NCBI GenBank assembly: GCA_005223075.1
Contig: NJBO01000010.1
Span: 1-64,000, forward strand
Direction: 5' to 3'
From: a candidate division TA06 bacterium B3_TA06
GTDB taxonomy: Bacteria; Hydrothermota; Tepidihabitantia; B3-TA06
DNA: 64,000 nucleotides
Shown: one piece after another, positions 23,375 through 34,015 of the stretch
Numbering within the stretch: position 1 is the first letter of the stretch
Layout of the letters: each line of letters opens with the position of its first letter
The notes under the pieces: model-generated
Told to the model about the DNA's origin: nothing
The model's input: the letters and a program-made list of their open reading frames with translations, nothing else
Databases searched by the model: none
Program-made: the position numbers and the translations under genes

Positions 23375-24874
23375 ATGGGGTGGACTTTTTTATTAATGAC
23401 CCTTGTAGGACAGATCGTGGGGGACACGGCCTTCTCGTTGGAAGGTGTTGCCTCTATCTCGGGGGCTCTTTCCTACAACTATGTTGATCCTTACCTGTAT
23501 CTTTTGAACTATGATTACAAGAACCCAGCATCTGCTTCGTGTATGCGCGGCGCGGTTACCAATCCTGCTGCACTTGCCTTGGTGAAAACCGCCGCAGGAG
23601 GCCTTGCAGCAGGCTTCGGCCGGACTGGCGGGGTGGAACTTACCCTGAGTTCCGAGATACCCTACGTGGGCGAGGTGAAGGTGCCCATCTCCTTCTACGC
23701 TGAGGAGGCAAGCGGGGTATACTTCGGCGGCGGTGCGGCAAGGATGGGTGAGGTAGTTGTGGGGTTTGCGTACGTAGAAGGAGACCGCTTCAATGGGGAT
23801 ATTTTTGCACGTGCAGATGTTGCCTTCAGCGCCACCTACTCGTTGCGCGACACCCTTACAGAGGCCGATCTTCCCGGCCAGGAAGAGGGAACTACTATCC
23901 CTATACTCATAGACCTGAAGGGAGAGGGGGGTGGATCGATGGCTATTGAGGGCAGAGCCCGACTCAAGGCAACGCCCTTCTATCTTATCCTTGCCACCGA
24001 AGATAGGGGGATAAACTACGGGGTTGCTTTTCGTTGGAGCACCTTCGACGGCTGGATTGACTATACTGACACCCTTACCCCTGTGTTGAAGCCAACCGGT
24101 GCTATGGTTTACTCCGAATCTGATGAATGGGACGTCGGGGTGTCTATTTCAGCGGTGGTTGAAGGGGGCGAGATATACTCCAACAAATACTCTGCTATCC
24201 TCGTTGGGAATCAGCTGGGAGCAGCTTTCGGAATGCAGAAGCCGAGCGATCTAATTAGTTGGGGGTTTTCAGTGGAGCAGGATCTAGGCGCGAACATACT
24301 GCGCACAAGGATCGGGGGAAGCAGGAGAGGAGGGCTGCCTCGGGTTGTCGAGCTTAATACTGAGAACCTCGAGGTGGACGCTGATGCAAGGATTCTTAAA
24401 GGTGAGATGACCGTTGTGCTGGGCTATGATGATCTTCAGGTGAGTGAGGTGGAGAGTAGGGAGTTGCTTACCCTGCCCCCGCGGACCTCTTTCCGTGGAG
24501 GGATTCAAGTAACACCTGGGGATTGGATCATAGATGCGAGTTTTACCGCGTCAAGAACATGGGGGCGCGGAACTAGTGAGGTGTTCTTCGGGACAGGTTT
24601 CGGTTATAACTGGAAGGTACCTATCCGCTTCAGTCAGGCTCTCTTCTACCGCGTGACGAAGATAGAAGAGATGCCTATCTACTCGATCCCCGGACTCTTC
24701 TTCGGGGTCTCCACCACGCTTGAATGGAAAGGTCTGGGGCTTGATCTTTCAATTCGTGCGAACACAACAACCGCGTTCTTTGGTGAGTACGCCGCGGCGA
24801 TCGATCCGGACGTGCCGGATCTGGGTATCATAAACTACCTGAGCGCAGGAGCGGGCTTGAGCTATGGCTTCTAG
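23375..24874 (+). CDS. Predicted outer-membrane beta-barrel protein
   Basis: This 499-residue protein starts with a signal peptide (MGWTFLLMTLVGQIVGDTAFS) and then consists of alternating polar/aromatic strands with many Gly and Tyr, for example SGALSYNYVDPYLYLLNYDY early on. It ends in INYLSAGAGLSYGF, with the terminal Phe of outer-membrane proteins. An early NPAALALVKTAAGGLAAGFG region recalls the NPAGL start of PorV-type barrels but is not close. I chose the ATG at 23375 from its place after a strong -10 box and because it gives a clean signal peptide. A GTG at 23336 would extend it by 13 residues. It overlaps the next gene by 11 nt. Function unknown. Confidence 0.72.
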   Translation: MGWTFLLMTLVGQIVGDTAFSLEGVASISGALSYNYVDPYLYLLNYDYKNPASASCMRGAVTNPAALALVKTAAGGLAAGFGRTGGVELTLSSEIPYVGEVKVPISFYAEEASGVYFGGGAARMGEVVVGFAYVEGDRFNGDIFARADVAFSATYSLRDTLTEADLPGQEEGTTIPILIDLKGEGGGSMAIEGRARLKATPFYLILATEDRGINYGVAFRWSTFDGWIDYTDTLTPVLKPTGAMVYSESDEWDVGVSISAVVEGGEIYSNKYSAILVGNQLGAAFGMQKPSDLISWGFSVEQDLGANILRTRIGGSRRGGLPRVVELNTENLEVDADARILKGEMTVVLGYDDLQVSEVESRELLTLPPRTSFRGGIQVTPGDWIIDASFTASRTWGRGTSEVFFGTGFGYNWKVPIRFSQALFYRVTKIEEMPIYSIPGLFFGVSTTLEWKGLGLDLSIRANTTTAFFGEYAAAIDPDVPDLGIINYLSAGAGLSYGF

Positions 24875-26660
24875 CAGGATGAGTGTTGCTGAACGAAGGA
24901 GAAGGGAACGTAAAAAGAGGCTGACAGGAGTTATACTTTCGCTCTTTCTTCCCGGTTTGGGACAACTTGCTACGGGAAGGATAGGTATCGGTATCGCAGC
25001 CTTGATCCTGGATGCGGGTTTCGTGCTTTTCCCCTTGACCATGATAAGGATAGTGGTGATCCAGAATGAACTCACGAATCTAACCTGGCTTATCTGGCTG
25101 TTATGGGGTGTTACATTTGGACTCTATTATCTCCTTGTTGCCTACGACGCCTACCGCGGCACACGGCTCCGGACCGCTCCTTGCAGGGGTGACTGCCCTG
25201 CGGAGATAAACGTTTCAGACTACGTGGCGCTTGTTGCAGCAGGACGTTATGCCGAAGCGCTTGAGCTTATTCGTGAGCGTGCACCTCTGGCCGCGACCCT
25301 TGGCAGGATATGTCCTGCACCTTGCGAGGAGGTTTGCACCAGAACAAGGATAGAAGAACCCATAGCTATCCGGGCACTCAAGCGAAGTGTCGGGGAACAC
25401 AGCGGTGGCGAGTCTACTAACTCGCAGTTCACCGTCAAGCATCCTCAAAAAGTAGCGGTTGTTGGAGCGGGTGCATCGGGCCTCAGCTGCGCCTATTTTC
25501 TTGCAAAACGAGGTTATTCGGTTGATATATTCGATCGGGAGGGGAGTCCTGGCGGGCTGCTTTCAACTACCATCCCTTGTTTCAGGTTTCCGCGTGAGGC
25601 TTTGAAGGAAGACATCGACTTTATCCTTTCATCAAGCGAGGGGATTCATTTCAAAGGCGACAAGACACTGGGAGAGAACCTCGATCTAGGTGAACTGGAG
25701 CGCTCCTACGACGCCTTATATCTGGCTTTGGGGGCATCCAAGCCAAGGCCCTTAAGAATAGAGGGAGAAAACCTCAGAGGCGTAATCCCAGGACTTTTAT
25801 TCTTACGTGATGTTTGCACAGGTGAATCCTCTTATTCATTCTCCGGCCACGTTGCGGTTCTGGGTGGAGGCAACACCGCTGTGGACTCAGCCAGGGCAGC
25901 ATTAAGGCTTGGAGCAAAGAACGTGACCCTGTTCTACCGTCGTAGGCGTGAGCATATGCCTGCCTATGCAGGAGAGGTAGCCGAGGCCGAGAAGGAAGGG
26001 GTGAAGATTAAGTTCCTTGCCGCTCCCCTAAGGTTCGAAGGCAAGGATAGGGTTGAACGTGTGCGTTTCGGACGCATGAGGCTCCTAAGTCACGGATTAG
26101 GACGCGGTTCTGAACTTGAGGCGGTCGAAGGTGAAGAGTGGAACGAAGAGGTTGAGGCGGTGATCGTCGCGGTCGGTCAGGAGCCTGACCTTACACTCCT
26201 AGAAAACCTTCCTACAGACATAGACGGCAGGATCAAGGTGCGCCGCAGCTTACGGGTCCCTCACCGCAAGCTCTTTGCCGGCGGCGACATGGTCCGCGGT
26301 CCGGCAGCAGTTGTCGAGGCTGTGGCAGACGGACGTAAGGCAGCACAGGCCATAGATTTCTTCTTAAGGCCGCGGTTCCTGCCCGGATTCTTTGAGCATA
26401 TTGCAGATTTTGATCCTGACTTCGGGCTTGAGAGACTTGAGGGCGCTGCATGGACCGAGAAAAAGCCTCCGGTCAAATCACGGGTCAGAGAACAAACCAA
26501 TTACAAGAATCCGGGTCTTTACGTAGAGACCATATGCGGATTGACCGGAGAATCAGATCAGGAGGAAGCAAAGCGCTGTCTTCGATGTCAGCGGTACAAC
26601 GTAGGGTTTGCCTACCGCAAGGGCAAGCAGAAAGGATATCTATCTTTAGATGAACGCTAA
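24864..26660 (+). CDS. Membrane-anchored GltD-like FAD/NADPH oxidoreductase
   Basis: Residues 1-100 of this 598-residue protein form a membrane part with two or three hydrophobic segments, beginning LSLFLPGLGQLATGRIGIGI, which resembles the TM2/DUF5683-like small membrane domain. The rest resembles the glutamate synthase small subunit: cysteines in CRGDCPAEI (about 106) and ICPAPCEEVC (about 149) for iron-sulfur clusters, FAD loop VVGAGASGLS (about 198), NADPH loop VLGGGNTAVDSARAAL (about 332), GGDMVRGPAAVVEA near the end, and a final CLRC. GltD-like modules pass electrons from NAD(P)H to partner enzymes; no GltB is nearby. Fusion to a membrane domain is unusual. It is the second gene after the barrel gene and overlaps thiD by 11 nt. 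The electron acceptor is unknown. Confidence 0.82.
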   Translation: MASSRMSVAERRRRERKKRLTGVILSLFLPGLGQLATGRIGIGIAALILDAGFVLFPLTMIRIVVIQNELTNLTWLIWLLWGVTFGLYYLLVAYDAYRGTRLRTAPCRGDCPAEINVSDYVALVAAGRYAEALELIRERAPLAATLGRICPAPCEEVCTRTRIEEPIAIRALKRSVGEHSGGESTNSQFTVKHPQKVAVVGAGASGLSCAYFLAKRGYSVDIFDREGSPGGLLSTTIPCFRFPREALKEDIDFILSSSEGIHFKGDKTLGENLDLGELERSYDALYLALGASKPRPLRIEGENLRGVIPGLLFLRDVCTGESSYSFSGHVAVLGGGNTAVDSARAALRLGAKNVTLFYRRRREHMPAYAGEVAEAEKEGVKIKFLAAPLRFEGKDRVERVRFGRMRLLSHGLGRGSELEAVEGEEWNEEVEAVIVAVGQEPDLTLLENLPTDIDGRIKVRRSLRVPHRKLFAGGDMVRGPAAVVEAVADGRKAAQAIDFFLRPRFLPGFFEHIADFDPDFGLERLEGAAWTEKKPPVKSRVREQTNYKNPGLYVETICGLTGESDQEEAKRCLRCQRYNVGFAYRKGKQKGYLSLDER

Positions 26661-27432
26661 GGTGCCTTTAGCGCTTACCATAGCCGGCTTTGATCCATCT
26701 GGCGGTGCCGGTATCCAGGAGGACCTCAAGGTCTTTCACGAACTGGGTGTGCATGGACTTTCAGTAGTCTCAGCGATTACAGTGCAGTCCAGCTTCGGGA
26801 TGCGCAGGGCCGTAGTGGTTAAGCCTGAACTGGTTTCAGAACAGATCAACTGTCTCTTGGAGGACCGCCAGCCTGCTGCTGCCAAGACCGGTCTTCTTAC
26901 CACCAACGTTCTGCCTGCGATAATCGAGTTCCTGAAGAAGATTTCGTTCCCTGTGGTGGTTGATCCGATCTTTGAATCCGGTTCAGGCCTTTTGCTTGCC
27001 TCCTCCCAGATGATTGAACTCTACAGAAAAGAGGTGATTCCCCGCGCCGCTCTGATCATCCCCAATGTGCCTGAGGTGGAGAGGCTTCTGGATATCACCA
27101 TCGTTGACAACAGTTCACTTGAAGGGGTCGCGCGTTCTTTGCTCAATATCGGGGCCAAGGCGGTGCTCATTAAGGGCGGGCATCTGAAGGAAGATCAGGT
27201 GGTGGATCTTTTCCTTACCCGAACCGATGCCCGCAGATTCGTTAAGCCCAGGCGAGGTTTCCGCGACGTCCACGGTACCGGATGCGCGCTCTCTGCAGCG
27301 ATAACCGCGTATTTAGCGAGGGGCTCTTCCATGGCCGATGCCGTTGCTTCTGCTGAAGCATACATAGACCGCAAACTGGCCGATCTTTTATATGCCGGTG
27401 AGGGCACGCCAATAATCAATCACCTCAAGTAA
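26650..27432 (+). CDS. thiD: HMP/HMP-phosphate kinase
   Basis: This 260-residue ribokinase-fold enzyme phosphorylates hydroxymethylpyrimidine twice for thiamine synthesis. Motifs are AGFDPSGGAGIQEDLKVF near residue 11, VVDPIFESGSG, LIIPNVPEVERLL and the anion hole DVHGTGCALSAAITAYLA. It overlaps the GltD-like gene by 11 nt, so it is probably co-transcribed with it. It is followed by a repeat-filled gap and then the AIR-synthase-like gene and thiE, forming a thiamine group. Confidence 0.95.
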   Translation: MNAKVPLALTIAGFDPSGGAGIQEDLKVFHELGVHGLSVVSAITVQSSFGMRRAVVVKPELVSEQINCLLEDRQPAAAKTGLLTTNVLPAIIEFLKKISFPVVVDPIFESGSGLLLASSQMIELYRKEVIPRAALIIPNVPEVERLLDITIVDNSSLEGVARSLLNIGAKAVLIKGGHLKEDQVVDLFLTRTDARRFVKPRRGFRDVHGTGCALSAAITAYLARGSSMADAVASAEAYIDRKLADLLYAGEGTPIINHLK

Positions 27433-27438
27433 GATAAA

Positions 27439-27557
27439 CCGCAGATTGAAACTCGTTTCACTCGTTTCCCTTCGGTAGAACTCCTTGCAGTCGTTCTCCT
27501 TCGGATCGCAGATGACGCAGATCGGTAAAATCAGTGAAATCTGCGTAATCTGTGGTT
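27439..27557. repeat. CGCAGATTGAAACTCGTTTC-type repeat, second copy
   Basis: ACCGCAGATTGAAACTCGTT matches 19302, followed by TTCCCTTCGGTAGAACTCC, TTCTCCTTCGGATCGCAG and a final AATCTGCGTAATCTGTGGTT that answers the first word. No thiamine (TPP) riboswitch consensus is seen in this gap. Confidence 0.65.
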
Positions 27558-27570
27558 AAGTCCCTCCCCT

Positions 27571-27598
27571 TTGACAGAAACCTCGGAGCAGTTATAAT
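27571..27598 (+). promoter_or_regulatory. Consensus promoter of the AIR-like gene and thiE
   Basis: TTGACA (27571-27576) and TATAAT (27593-27598) match the consensus exactly with a 16 nt spacer. The leader is about 25 nt with AAGGAGGT before a GTG start at 27630. Confidence 0.85.
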
Positions 27599-27629
27599 TC
27601 AGCAATTCTGATAAGACTAAGGAGGTTCA

Positions 27630-28691
27630 GTGAACGAAGAAGCCAAGTTTCCTGCCATAGGTAAGGTCTCACCGGAGTTCTTCAATACAGTAATCTATCC
27701 GGCACTAGGCGCCAAACGCCCCGAGGTTCTGGTAGGTCCCCATCACGGAGTGGATATCTCAATCGTGCGAACCGCACCCGGCAAGGTGATGGCAGTTACC
27801 ACCGATCCCATCTACATCGTTCCGCCTTACGGTTGGGAAGAGGCGGCGTGGTTCGCCTGGCACATCCTTGCCTCAGACGTCACAACCTCCGCACTTCCTG
27901 CGGCCTATGCTGTTTTCGATTTCAACATGCCCATGAGTATCACCGAGGAGCAGTTTGCTAAGATCTGGAAGGTGTTTGACCGCGAGTCAGAGAAGTACGG
28001 GGTGGCCATAATCGGCGGGCACACCGCACGTTACACAGGCACCGACTACCCGATGGTCGGAGGCGCCACGTTCATTGCCGTTGGCGATGAGGATGCCTAC
28101 ATCACCCCTCAGATGGCCAGGCCGGGTGACATCCTCTGCATGACCAAGAGCGCCGCGGTTGAAGCCGTTGGCATCTTCTCAAGGCTCTTCAACGAGAAGA
28201 TAAAGGAAGGATTGGGAGAGGAAGTGGCAAAGAAGGGCTGGGAGATATTCAACCTTATGAGTACGGTGGACGATTCCCTGGCCGCGGCACGGTTCGGTGT
28301 GCGTGAAGCCGGTGTGGCCGCCATGCACGATGCCACCGAGTGCGGGGGTATCGGTGCCGCGTGCGAGGGATCGGAGGCGGGTCGTGGCGGGCGAGAGTGT
28401 TGATCTCGGTGGTGTGTGGTCTACCCTGAGATCCGCGCAATCTGCGAGATGTTCGGCATGCAGTCTGAGATCTCCATAAGCGAAGGAACGCTGATTCTTG
28501 CGGTCAAAGAGAAGCACTGGCAGGCATTTAGCAAACACATGGCCGCCCGTAACACACCAATAACCGAGATAGGTCGATTCATGAAAGCATCGGATGGGAT
28601 TATGGTCATCCGCGGCGGCAAGCGCGAGCCGTTGAAGCATCCCAGGGTTGATCCCTTCTGGTCTGCGTTCGACCGGGCAATGAAGGGATGA
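27630..28691 (+). pseudogene. AIR-synthase-related (PurM/HypE-like) kinase-type gene, interrupted
   Basis: Bases 27630-28403 encode 257 residues with PurM-superfamily features: GPHHGVDISIVRT, TTDPIYIVPPYGW, IIGGHTARYTGTDYPMVGGA and MHDATECGGIGAA. A TGA at 28401-28403 stops the frame. The family C-terminus (VVYPEIRAICEMFGMQ to the end) resumes in the same frame from 28416 to 28691. Between about 28365 and 28415 the sequence fits better in another frame (VVAGESVDLGG at 28381-28413), so two compensating indels, one probably a GT duplication at 28414-28415, best explain it. It lies between thiD and thiE and could act on a thiamine-pathway phosphate, as ThiL does, but this is inference. It may be decayed or a sequencing error. 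Confidence 0.7.
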
Positions 28692-29314
28692 GGCTACCAC
28701 GTCTATACGCAATAACCGACGAGAAGGTTCTGCCTAATGCTCAACTGATCACCAAGGTGAGGGAGGTTCTTGAGGCGGGAGCCGGATTTCTTCAGCTTCG
28801 ATTCAAAAAGACTCCGGCTGATGAGCGGCTGAGGCTGGGCCAGGAGATCAGGGCACTCACGAGGGAATATAACTCCTTGCTCATAGTCAACGATTCGCCC
28901 CAGCTTGCCAATGCGATCGAAGCCGACGGCGTGCATCTGGGTGCGGATGATCCACAAGTCCCTCAAGCGCGGGGAATCCTGGGCAAGGATGCAATCATCG
29001 GTGTCTCATGCTACGAGGATATGGATCTCGTAAAACGTTGGACTCCTGAAGATATCTCCTACATCGGTCTATCAAGCCCCTATCCTTCGACAACCAAGCA
29101 TAAGGAAGTGGTACCACTGGATAAGTTCAAGGAACTGGTTGCCGCAAGCCGCCTGCCTTGCTATGCGATCGGAGGGATCGCGCCCGAGAGGGTAGGGGAG
29201 ATGCTAGATGCAGGATGTTACGGGGTGGCGGTGATCTCGGCTGTCTTTGGTGCCGGAAACCCTGCTTATGAGACGAAAAGGTTCCTTGCCGAGTTGGATC
29301 GTCTCAATTGGTAG
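28688..29314 (+). CDS. thiE: Thiamine phosphate synthase
   Basis: This 208-residue TIM-barrel enzyme joins HMP pyrophosphate and thiazole phosphate. Motifs are LPRLYAITDEKV at the start, FLQLRFKKTPADE, LLIVNDSPQLANAIEADGVHLGADD, IGVSCYEDMD, YIGLSSPYPSTTKH and YAIGGIAPERV. The phosphate loop normally reads GPxxxTxTK, so SSPYPSTTKH is a slight variant. It overlaps the preceding broken gene by 4 nt (ATGA), which supports their coupling. Length is normal. Downstream is a long palindrome that may end the operon. Confidence 0.93.
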   Translation: MRLPRLYAITDEKVLPNAQLITKVREVLEAGAGFLQLRFKKTPADERLRLGQEIRALTREYNSLLIVNDSPQLANAIEADGVHLGADDPQVPQARGILGKDAIIGVSCYEDMDLVKRWTPEDISYIGLSSPYPSTTKHKEVVPLDKFKELVAASRLPCYAIGGIAPERVGEMLDAGCYGVAVISAVFGAGNPAYETKRFLAELDRLNW

Positions 29315-29340
29315 GTTCCACCCTCCGGTTTTAGGAAGGC

Positions 29341-29400
29341 GGGCCGACCTAATACCCTATGGGGCACTCAGTACCCCAAGGGGCACGCTGAGGTCGGCCC
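29341..29400. repeat. 60-bp palindromic element of the GTCGGCCCCTAC family
   Basis: Outer 10-bp arms GGGCCGACCT (29341-29350) and AGGTCGGCCC (29391-29400) enclose two small hairpins (CCC TAT GGGG and CCCC AA GGGG). CTAC follows the right arm. A longer relative is at 58102-58211. Its place after thiE suggests a transcription-end role. Confidence 0.75.
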
Positions 29401-29482
29401 CTACGAGCTCCTGCCTTGCTTGGATTCCGTTTTATTTCGAGATAAGAGGTAGTCTCCGCGTCCTTATATAAAGAGCTAACCC

Positions 29483-29510
29483 TTGACTTAGCTTATAATG
29501 AGTATAAAAT
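29483..29510 (+). promoter_or_regulatory. Promoter of glyA-eno-ftsB-purF-ispH operon
   Basis: TTGACT (29483-29488) and TAAAAT (29505-29510) are 16 nt apart, giving a start near 29517 and an unusually long leader of about 128 nt that contains a duplicated glyA start. Confidence 0.6.
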
Positions 29511-29538
29511 AAAGATTCAAGGATTCCAAGGAGGTCAT

Positions 29539-29644
29539 ATGTACTCGAAGGAATTTACATGCTCCTTTTGCCCTTCGGGCCAAAGATCGCAGTTAAAAGA
29601 ATGTGAATTCAGTTGTTTGGATTTTTCAAACCAGAGGAGGTTTT

Positions 29645-29667
<23 letters not shown>
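29539..29667 (+). CDS. 42-codon upstream frame from a duplicated glyA start
   Basis: AAGGAGGTCAT ATGTACTCGAAGGAA at 29529-29553 is a near copy of the real glyA start (GAGGAGG ... ATGTACTCGAAAGAG at 29635-29659). After five codons (MYSKE) it runs into a single-hairpin element, continues through the true glyA start in another frame and stops at 29665-29667. It has a strong Shine-Dalgarno site, so ribosomes would translate it and end 20 nt inside glyA. It is either a relic of the old start or a translational control on glyA. Confidence 0.45.
29559..29590 (-). repeat. Single-hairpin element, copy 3, in the glyA leader
   Basis: In reverse orientation: ATGCTCC, TTTTGCCC, loop TTC, GGGCCAAA, GATCGC, with one mismatch in the stem. 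It begins about 5 bases after the duplicated MYSKE codons, so it appears to have entered the original glyA start. Confidence 0.75.
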
Positions 29668-32572
<2,905 letters not shown>

Positions 32573-32573
<1 letters not shown>

Positions 32574-34015
32574 TGTGTGGGATCGTCGGCATAATCAGTC
32601 AGGATCGTGATGTCGGATACGATCTTTACGAGGCGCTTTTGACCCTTCAGCATCGAGGTCAGGATGCGGCAGGGATTGCAACCTACGACGGCATTCTGCA
32701 TCTGAAGAAGGGAATCGGTTTGGTTCAGCGTGTCTTCAATCGTAAGAACCTTTCTCGTTTGCGCGGTACGGTCGGGATTGGCCAGACGCGATACCCTACT
32801 ATAGGTCGTGGGTCGCCGGAGGACTCCCAGCCCTTCTACGTTAACTACCCCTACGGGGTGGCCATGGTGCATAACGGTAACGTTATCAACTTCCTTGCCC
32901 TTAAAGAGGAGCTGCAGAGGGTGCATCGCAGGAAGCTGAACTCCACAAGCGACGTTGAGGCCATACTTAACGTCTTCGCCGACGAGCTGGTGCATAAAGG
33001 TTCGTCCGTCTTCTCCCTTGACGATCTCTTCGATGCGGTGGCCGGTGTATTCCGAAGGGTGCAAGGGACGTACTCGGTTGTGGCCATGCTCGGCGACGGC
33101 AGTCTCTTAGCCTTCCGTGACCCCCTGGGTATCCGTCCGCTCGTGATGGGCAGAAAGGATGCTGTGACGGCGTTCGCCTCGGAGACGGTTACCTTTGATT
33201 TCTTGGGATTTGAAAGCCTGGGCGATGTGGCGCCTGGAGAGGCGGTTCATGTAAGTGCGGACGGAAAAGAGACACGCCGTCAGATTGCCGAACCGGATCA
33301 TCATCCCTGCATCTTTGAGTGGGTCTACTTTGCCAGGCCCGACTCGGTCATCGAGGGTATAGGTGTGCTTGAGGCACGCAGACGTCTGGGTGAGGCGTTG
33401 GCAAGGCGATGCCGCGAGGTGGGGATCGAGCCCGAGGTGGTAGTTCCTGTTCCTGATACCGGGCGTCCCGCCGCCCTGGCTTTGACTGAGGCAACGGGTT
33501 GGCGTCTTTCCGAGGGACTGATCCGGAACCGCTACATCCAGCGTACCTTCATCATGCCTACCCAGACCAAGCGCCGTTCCTCTGTTCGCCAAAAGTTCAA
33601 CCCTGTTCGTAGCGAACTGGCAGGGAGGAAGGTTCTTCTGGTTGACGATACCATCGTCCGTGGGAACACCTCGCTTGAGCTTATCAAGCTTCTGCGTCAG
33701 GCCGGGCCATCGGAGGTCTACTATGCGGTATACGGCTCAACTCTGCGTTCGCCCTGCATTTACGGGATCGACATGGCTACCCGTGACGAGTTCATCGCCA
33801 AGGATCACCCCGAGGAAGAGATCGAACGTTTGATAGGCGCCGATCGGTTGATCTACCAGGCCTACGATGACATGGTAGCCGCGGTTGCAGGCGGCAGGAA
33901 GATGAACTTCTGCACCGCCTGTTTTTCGGGCAAATACCCCACCCCGGTAACCGACGCCGATCTCGATCAGATCGCGGCGGAGCGCAACTCTGCCAAACCT
34001 TATCCCAGAACGTGA
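32573..34015 (+). CDS. purF: Amidophosphoribosyltransferase
   Basis: This 480-residue enzyme makes phosphoribosylamine from PRPP and glutamine, the first purine step. The nucleophile Cys2 follows the initiator Met directly (MCGIVGIISQD), so there is no propeptide of the Bacillus type. LLTLQHRGQDAAGIATYD, the glutaminase TRYPTIGRGSPEDSQPF, and the PRPP loop VLLVDDTIVRGNTSLELI near residue 360 follow. Late cysteines (NFCTACFSGKYP) match the iron-sulfur-type PurF. Its stop overlaps the ispH fusion by 4 nt (GTGA). purN is 6 kb away on the other strand. Confidence 0.96.

Noticed and set aside
27433-27629. TPP riboswitch before the thiamine genes
   Set aside because: No CTGAGA or matching conserved core is seen; the gap consists of dispersed repeats and a plain promoter.
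28401-28403. UGA as a selenocysteine codon in the AIR-synthase-like gene
   Set aside because: The residues around it do not fit the family in that frame, and a better fit in a neighbouring frame points to indels. No SECIS-like hairpin was evident.
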